Assembly: GCA_014904985.1 (NCBI GenBank)
Contig: MU129242.1
Coordinates: 1-45,195 of the forward strand
Length of the DNA: 45,195 nt
Origin: Hydnum rufescens UP504
Taxonomy: Eukaryota > Basidiomycota > Agaricomycetes > Cantharellales > Hydnaceae
Reading direction: 5' to 3'
Positions 39,738 through 45,195 of this stretch are shown here, piece by piece (position 1 is the first letter of the stretch; every line of letters begins with the position of its first letter). Below the pieces are notes generated by a model that was not told where the DNA came from, made no database searches, and saw only the letters and a program-made list of their open reading frames with translations. The position numbers were made by a program, and so were the translations under genes.

Positions 39738-41944
39738 ATGGGAAACTCGAAAACTTACAAGAAACCTAGAGGCCCTGGGTCCAATAAATCTCAACACACA
39801 GCTGACTCATCAGAGCAGCTGCCCCTTCCACCCCGTGTTAACCATGCCATTGTTGAGCTAGAACTAAGGTCTCGCCCTCGCCAAGCTGCCTTCAAGGTGT
39901 ACTGGCCCCCTCATGGTGCAAAGCATCTAGATGAAGTTACACAACAAGGCACAAAAAGCCAAGCTTCTCATCATCCTTCACCTCTGGTCCCTATTCCACT
40001 ATTGTCTTGTGCTTCCAGTCCCCCACCACCCATGTTTTCTCATGCTCTCACACAAACTAAATCGCCCTCCCCAATCATTGCAACATCTTCATCCCTGGCT
40101 CATTTTCCCATGGTCGATGACAGAGCTCTGGAGGATGAAATAAATGCCCCTGAGCATCCATTGTTTTTGTCAGACGATGGGTACAAGTCCGACAGTGATG
40201 ATCCTGTGGCAGATCAAGACTACGCAGATGATCTTGTTGATGCATCTGCGGCAGATCAAGAGGACATCAATAATCTCATTAATGGTGATAATGATGACAA
40301 TGACGATGATCTGGACGAGGAGGTTGTGTCCTCCATGATGACAGGGGGTCACTTCACCCAGGAACAAGTGCTAGAGGTCAAGGGTCTTGCCAATGACCTG
40401 ATGGTGGGTCTTAGGCATCGTGTGAAGGCCTGGGAACATCCTCTTGATGCCGTGATGTGGATTGCGAATTTGGTCATTGCCACTAAGGAGCAGCGGGCTG
40501 GTGGCAATGCATGGAATGCATACCAGAATGCATTTCCTGAAGATCCTGAGAAGGCAACTTGTAAGTAATACGTTATCTCTCTTCACTCCAGACGTCTTTC
40601 TAACATTCATGGCCTTTCCAGGACCACATCATGAATATGTGGCAGAGGTGATCAAGCCGACATATCTTGCCCTCATTTCTGAACATGGGGGGTCACAATC
40701 CGAGGCATGGAAATGAAAGGCGAAGGAGCTGGTAGCAGAGCACACGAAACACAAAGTCATGACTGCCCAGAAGATCTCATTGAATGCAGCTGAGTTAGGG
40801 AGCCAGATGAAGAGCCTGAACAAGAGATGGTCCGACAATGTTAAATGGGGTGCCAAGCTCAATATGCACATTATGTACATCATCATATCTGGGAATCCCA
40901 ACGTTGCTGCATCCAAACATAGCACAATGGTGTGTGGGACGAGTGCCATGCAAAAATGGTGTAAAGCAGAATTACCAGTCCAAACATCGCTTCTACTGAA
41001 AATTCATTCGTACATCATTGCCACAGAGGGGCTAACAGGAATACAGCCAACACAAGCCCCAAAGCGGATGCCCCATGGTTTCTTCTTAGCAACCTCGCCC
41101 TCCCAATCTGCGACACATAACATCAAGTCATCACTATTATGGACAAGCATTGTTGTTGGCTGTAGAGCCTGATCTTCTGGTGGTTCAAGCCATTTCACAG
41201 TGAGAGGTTTGTTATCATCTGCAGTGAACAGTCAGTTCCACAGGTTGGTCCAGTGCTCCATTCATACAGAAGAGACAGTAAATCCAAGCATATCAGGAAA
41301 CTCTCAGGTCGCAGGCCAGTTTTTGATCCATAGGTGATGTCATATAAGGAATGCAGGGATTGTGCCCCAAGGAAACTTCGATCCAACAGTTGCTCTGCTA
41401 CATTCCTCAAAAAGCTGTGTGAGCTCAGCTGTACATGTGGTCCGCTTGGCATGCATGTCAGCAGCTAAAGATGGGTCTGTTCCATTGAGCAAGGTGGAAC
41501 TTTGGGGGATCCAAATCCAGATGATGGGGCTGATGGGACTACTAGGCCAAACCCCAAGAGGAGGAGGACAAATGAGGTCGCAGATGGGAGTGGAACTAGA
41601 AGGGGGGCAAAGAGGAAGAAGGTGGTCTCAAATCCGATCATAGAAGATGAAGATGAGGGCCCACAGGCCACATCCACTCACTCAATAGGCCCAGCATTGT
41701 CATCTACCTCTACTCCACCATCCCCATTGCCCGTGTTTGGAGTTGGCACTATGGGCCCCCAATGGCTGATGTTGACATGACCTCAGTGGCATCATCTACA
41801 TATCATTCAACCTTCGAATTTATGCCTATGGACATAAATGACTTTCCAACATCCAATGTTGACGTTGATTTCTCGCAGTTCCCAGGCCTGGATATTTTCG
41901 AGAATCAGGATCTACTACTGGGCACTCCTGCTGGGCTCTTATGA
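39738..41944 (+). pseudogene. Unrecognised gene with one intron, decayed
   Basis: It begins MGNSKTYKKPRGPGSN at 39738. The N-terminal part is low complexity, followed by a strongly acidic run (DDNDDDLDEEVVSS near residue 200). A helical domain then contains LANDLMVGLRHRVKAWE, GGNAWNAYQNAFPEDPEK and, after the intron, LVAEHTKHKVMTAQKISL and MHIMYIIISGNP. A basic, nuclear-signal-like stretch (PKRRRTNEVADGSGTRRGAK, 41550) and an acidic-hydrophobic tail (DVDFSQFPGLDIFENQD) end at TGA 41942. In-frame stops at the splice junction, 40714, 41170 and 41335 are all TGA. Frameshifts occur in a G5 run near 41505 and a C6 run near 41757. The tail would suit a transcription-related protein, but I cannot identify it. 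Confidence 0.6.
40561..40621 (+). other. Spliceosomal intron in gene 39738 (61 bp)
   Basis: The donor is GTAAGT, the branch-like site CTAAC (about 40600) and the acceptor TTTCCAG. Length and signals are typical of basidiomycetes. Splicing keeps the downstream frame (HHEYVAEVIKPTYLALISEH) but leaves TGA across the junction, probably a former CGA. Confidence 0.7.
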
Positions 41945-42191
41945 GCATGTTGCTCTCATCCAGTCCACCCTTAATTTCCTTTTTGTTTAATTTCATTCCA
42001 TAGATTTTGTTTGGTAGATTTTGTTAAGTACATGATTAGAGCAACCTTAATAAATAATCATTTTTAACTATGGCCTTATAATCGACACTATAATTTAGAG
42101 ATAAGGTATCGCTCTATGTAATATTGATTTTGGACAAATCACTAAGGTCAAATTTGATGATTGTCAATTGACACCAAAGAAAATTAGCCCT
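41945..42191. other. AT-rich intergenic stretch
   Basis: No gene is seen. It is AT-rich with TTTTGTTTGGTAGATTTTG-type repeats near 42000. It separates gene 39738 from a diverged LTR. Confidence 0.6.
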
Positions 42192-42877
42192 TGTTAGGCC
42201 AGTGAAATGACCTCAAATGGTACTCCTTTTGAGGTCAGCCCAAGTGGCTGACCGAGGTGACATCATTCCCCCTTCCAATTTTCAAATATCGAATATTGTC
42301 CAGCAGCCTTATATCTGAAGGATAGGATGTTCAGGACGACTCATTCCACCATTCCTCAAGGGAATCTGTCCAAAAGGGAAGGAGAAATAGTCATTTTATG
42401 CTCTATCCTATCCCCAGACTTGTAAATTGAATATCTCTGTCAGTTTTGAAGCTTTTGACTTGATTCCTTTTTCTACATATTTCCCTTATACCCCTGCTTC
42501 CGTCGGATATTTGATCTCATAGCTGGGTTGTATATTAAGCGAATTGGGTTGAAAATTCCATTGTCTTCCCCCTCCCCAGTCTGAAGCACTGAAGTATTGC
42601 TGCTGGATTTCCAGGCGAATTCCATCTGAGGATATTGCTACTACTACACTTTGTCTAAGGCCACAAGACTAGGACCTTGGAGTGTGGTATTTGTGGCATA
42701 ATTTCCCCTTTATTCATCTGCTTGAGCAACTACTGCTGACAGTGGATTATCTTCTATCCTAAAGACCCTCCTACACTCGGACCTGAACATTCAGATTATT
42801 TTGGTGGCCCCCATTCTTTGTTCTTGATTCCATATCATGGACTGTGGCAGAGATTCCCCCTTTTTCTCCTGCTTACA
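42192..42877 (+). repeat. Diverged LTR related to Family 1
   Basis: From about 42270 it follows the Family 1 LTR order with many substitutions: TCAAGGGAATCTGTCC, GAATATCTCTGTCAGTTTTG, TTGTATATTAAG, CTTCCCCCTCCCC, CTACACTTTGTCTAAGG, GACCTGAACATTCAGATTA and the terminal TGCTTACA. The start is placed at TGTTAGG by analogy and is uncertain. A hairpin (GACCTCAAA / TTTGAGGTC) lies near 42210-42236. I see no target duplication. The 160-bp modules are absent or too diverged to see. Confidence 0.6.
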
Positions 42878-43245
42878 CTGTTCATTGCTCTTTTTTGCAC
42901 ACAGCCTCACCCATATGCCCCCTACATTCCATCAAATTTTCAGGCAATTTGGTCCACTGGTTGTCTCGTCATCACTACTGTGGTCATCTGCTCCTCCTAC
43001 CTCATTCCTGAAATTGTGAATATCTCATCATCCTCTCATCCAATTCGTCCCATATTTGACACACGCTATCATTGCCAGTGCCCCCACTGCTGTACCAAGT
43101 TACAGCCTGATCCGTGCACATCGTCCCACAAAATCCTCTAGGGTGTCCATCTCACTTAGTTGAGTTCACCTTTCAAGTTTTTGCTTTTTTGGACATTCCT
43201 GTGCACTGTTCCACCTCGTTCTTTCATCTGCTGGAAGTGCCCACT
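42878..43245. other. No supported gene; short Ser/Pro-rich frame only
   Basis: A 107-codon frame (42818-43141) starts inside the LTR and reads hydrophobic then Cys/His-rich (HCQCPHCCTK). It has no homologue here and no clear start, so I do not call it. The first bases, CTGTTCATTGCTC, resemble those after the LTR at 34271 (CTGTCCTGTTGCTTC). Confidence 0.35.
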
Positions 43246-44199
43246 TGTAGAAGGGTAGGAAACTTAGGGTAAGAAAACACCTAATTCTCATTATTTGAAC
43301 CTTAGGTCCTCAGCTAAGCTACCTATATACACAAGCAGACTTGGAGTCAGACAATGGACAGAAACTGGGATGACTAAGAACCAACAAGTCATTGACTAAT
43401 GAAAATTACATCACCTGAATCATGTCATTGCCTAGACTCCCTAGCAAATCTCATAAATAGATCAAGGACCTTCTGGGCCAGGTGGAGCCTTCCATAATAG
43501 GAAGAGGCCAGCCAGATCCGGAGCCCATCTAAAAATAAAAATCCATACCATGTGCTACTCAGGAGTTCTGGGCCAGCATATAAAAGCCTGTACATTACAT
43601 CCCCAATAATAATATTTCTTTCCCTCTTACCACTACAAGCCAGACAGTGCTTTGTGAAGCTGTGTGAAGGTATTCCCTGGTCAACACCTAGACCTTGTAA
43701 GATTTCTGTGGACTCAGCTTAATAACCAGCTGGCACAAGAAAGACTGAATTCTGAGACACCAACACCTACCTGAAAATCTGAGGATAGCCAAACCCCTCA
43801 ATTTCTGACTCATACCCATCTTGAGGACCAGCAGCTCCTCTCATCTACCAGCCAGCAACTGCTTGAGGACAGTATAATCCCCTCTTCTGAGCCCTACCCA
43901 TTCAACTAATCCTGAGACAGTCAGTCTCAACACTCTTATTGCCAGTACAGATAGCTTTCTATCCAAGTACTGTTCTAAAAGCTTACAGGCATTCCCATCT
44001 ATATTGGAAGGGAAGTACCTGTCTCACCTTGGCATATTAAGGCAAGGTTTTGAGCTCTAAACTCAAATCCTCCCTTAGGTTTCTCACATCCTATATAGAA
44101 GAAACCCCTACACCACTGTCCTCTATCATCGCATCAAATTTTGTCGTCATCGGATTACTCCTTCCCTCACAATTCGAATTTCTTTCCCCTCACTCCAAT
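43246..44199 (+). mobile_element. Copia-type LTR and leader
   Basis: TATAAAAG at 43579-43586 is preceded by TGACTAA and ATTACATCAC motifs and followed by a leader of about 600 bases to the gag ATG at 44200. TGAGCTCTAAACTC near 44049 may mark the primer-binding region. The exact LTR ends are not determined, because the 3' LTR lies outside the window; TGTAGAAGGG at 43246 is a possible start. Confidence 0.45.
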
Positions 44200-45195
44200 A
44201 TGGCCTCTACTGCCACTTCCACCTCTTCTACCAATCTCCCTCTCCTCACTACTGCCAACTATTCCCTCTGGGCCCCTGCTATTGAGGATTACCTCAGAGC
44301 CAAAGGCATGTGGTACTGGATACACACCACTGTGCCTGATCCAGTCACAGATCTGAAGAACTGGCACAAGTGTATGGAGGCTAGAGACCAGGCTGTGGGA
44401 GACATTCGTCATCACCTCTCTCCTGAGCTCAGGAGTGTGTCTCTTTCATTGACAGACCCTCAGGTGATTCTCACCACTATCAAGGACACCTATGGTGCCT
44501 CCACCTTTGCCACTCAGTACAATGCATTACAGTCCCTCTTGGCTGTGAAGCAGGATTCCTCTGAGGCAGTGGCTTCATCTCTCATGCTAGGGAAGCCTTG
44601 CATTTCTTGCAGTCCACCCATCCCCCTCCTCCAGTCTCTCCTCCCATTGTGGCCAGTCCAGGTGGCACCTACTCCCTTGAGAACTCTGATAGGGAGCTCT
44701 TGATCTCTGTCCTCCTGAATGGCACTCAGTACAGTGCTTTGACCACCTCCCTGCTTGCCCAATCCCACTTGACAGTGCAGCAGGTTGAGGATGCCCTCAA
44801 AAATGAGGAAGCCCATCACCTGGGGGTCACTGCTGCTGCTGCTGCCAATCCTGTAGCTTCTCCTGCTGCATATCCTGCTGCAGTTGCTCCAGCCTCTACC
44901 CTCTCTTGTGCCTTTTGTGGCAAAGGTGGACATACTGTTGAGCACTGCTTCAAGTTTAGAGATCCTAGCACCAAGGCCAAGGAGGAAGTCAAGGACTCAT
45001 CCAAAAGGCAACATCCTCACAAGGGCAATGCTAATACTGCCCAAGATGCTCAGACTCCCTCAGAGTCTGCAGGTGCTGCAAGTATTCATCCTCTCTCCCT
45101 CTCCAGCTCCCTGCCTAACTCTTGGAATGCAGACACAGGGGCCACTTCTCATATGATTCCTCATAGAGAGTGGTTCAAGTCATATACCCCCTGCA
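44200..45195 (+). pseudogene. gag: Ty1/copia gag and start of protease, frameshifted, cut by the window edge
   Basis: From ATG 44200 the protein starts MASTATSTSS and shows the copia gag layout: LTTANYSLWAPAIEDYLRAK, WHKCMEARDQAVGDIRHHLS and TIKDTYGASTFATQYNALQS. Near 44587 a one-base indel shifts the frame. The continuation reads EALHFLQSTHPPPP, LLNGTQYSALTTSLL and an Ala/Pro-rich stretch to the zinc knuckle CAFCGKGGHTVEHC (CX2CX4HX4C). Protease begins with WNADTGATSHM, whose Asp-Thr-Gly is the catalytic site. The rest of pol lies beyond 45195. Apart from the single shift it is open, so it is younger than the Ty3 copies. Confidence 0.85.

Noticed and set aside
42818..43141. 107-codon hydrophobic then Cys-rich protein
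   Set aside because: It starts inside an LTR and has no homologue, intron signal or conserved copy in the window.

Overview
The window is a gene-poor block of transposon debris from a filamentous fungus. It is most likely a basidiomycete and probably an Agaricomycete. The reasons are Ty3/gypsy elements whose gag, protease, RT, RNase H and integrase lie in one long frame, a Ty1/copia gag-protease, a roughly 60-base intron with GTAAGT, CTAAC and CAG signals, and TATA boxes with CT-rich tracts. I cannot name the species. No rRNA, tRNA, CRISPR array or intact housekeeping gene was seen.

Layout. The outer frame is a minus-strand Ty3/gypsy element (Family 2, copy A). Its integrase lies at 31862-30062. 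It is followed by accessory gene 1 (split into 29223-28437 and 3445-2683) and then accessory gene 2 (1717 to beyond base 1). Gene 1 is split by a 25-kb insertion, 3446-28436, which is bounded by Family 1 LTRs and a 4-bp target duplication. Inside it are a nearly full Family 1 element (3446-13478), a truncated middle LTR (13479-13883), a copia-type LTR remnant (13884-15020), two further Family 2 segments (copies B and C, 15021-21748), a hairpin-rich region with two matched intron-like units (21760-23057), and a second, 5'-truncated Family 1 pol with its LTR (23058-28436). The nesting is therefore Family 2 inside Family 1 inside Family 2.

Right of the outer element are a 21-bp minisatellite ending in a sequencing gap (31897-33347), another Family 1 LTR (33348-34271), a decayed gene of unknown function (34258-36216), and tandem duplications carrying a hAT-like miniature transposon (36720-39737). 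After these come a decayed intron-containing gene (39738-41944), a diverged LTR (42192-42877) and a Ty1/copia element running off the right edge (about 43246-45195).

Two themes run through the window. First, nearly every premature stop in the long frames is TGA. Comparing the two Family 1 copies shows these are former CGA codons, so the elements decayed mainly by CpG deamination; gene 1 of copy B (18094-19440) is a CpG-rich, fully open exception. Second, both Ty3 families carry a coiled-coil-rich accessory coding region after integrase. In Family 1 it is fused in frame to Pol; in Family 2 it is a separate gene with its own conserved TATA box, followed by a second unrecognised gene. The LTRs of both families also share a tandem module of about 160 bp.
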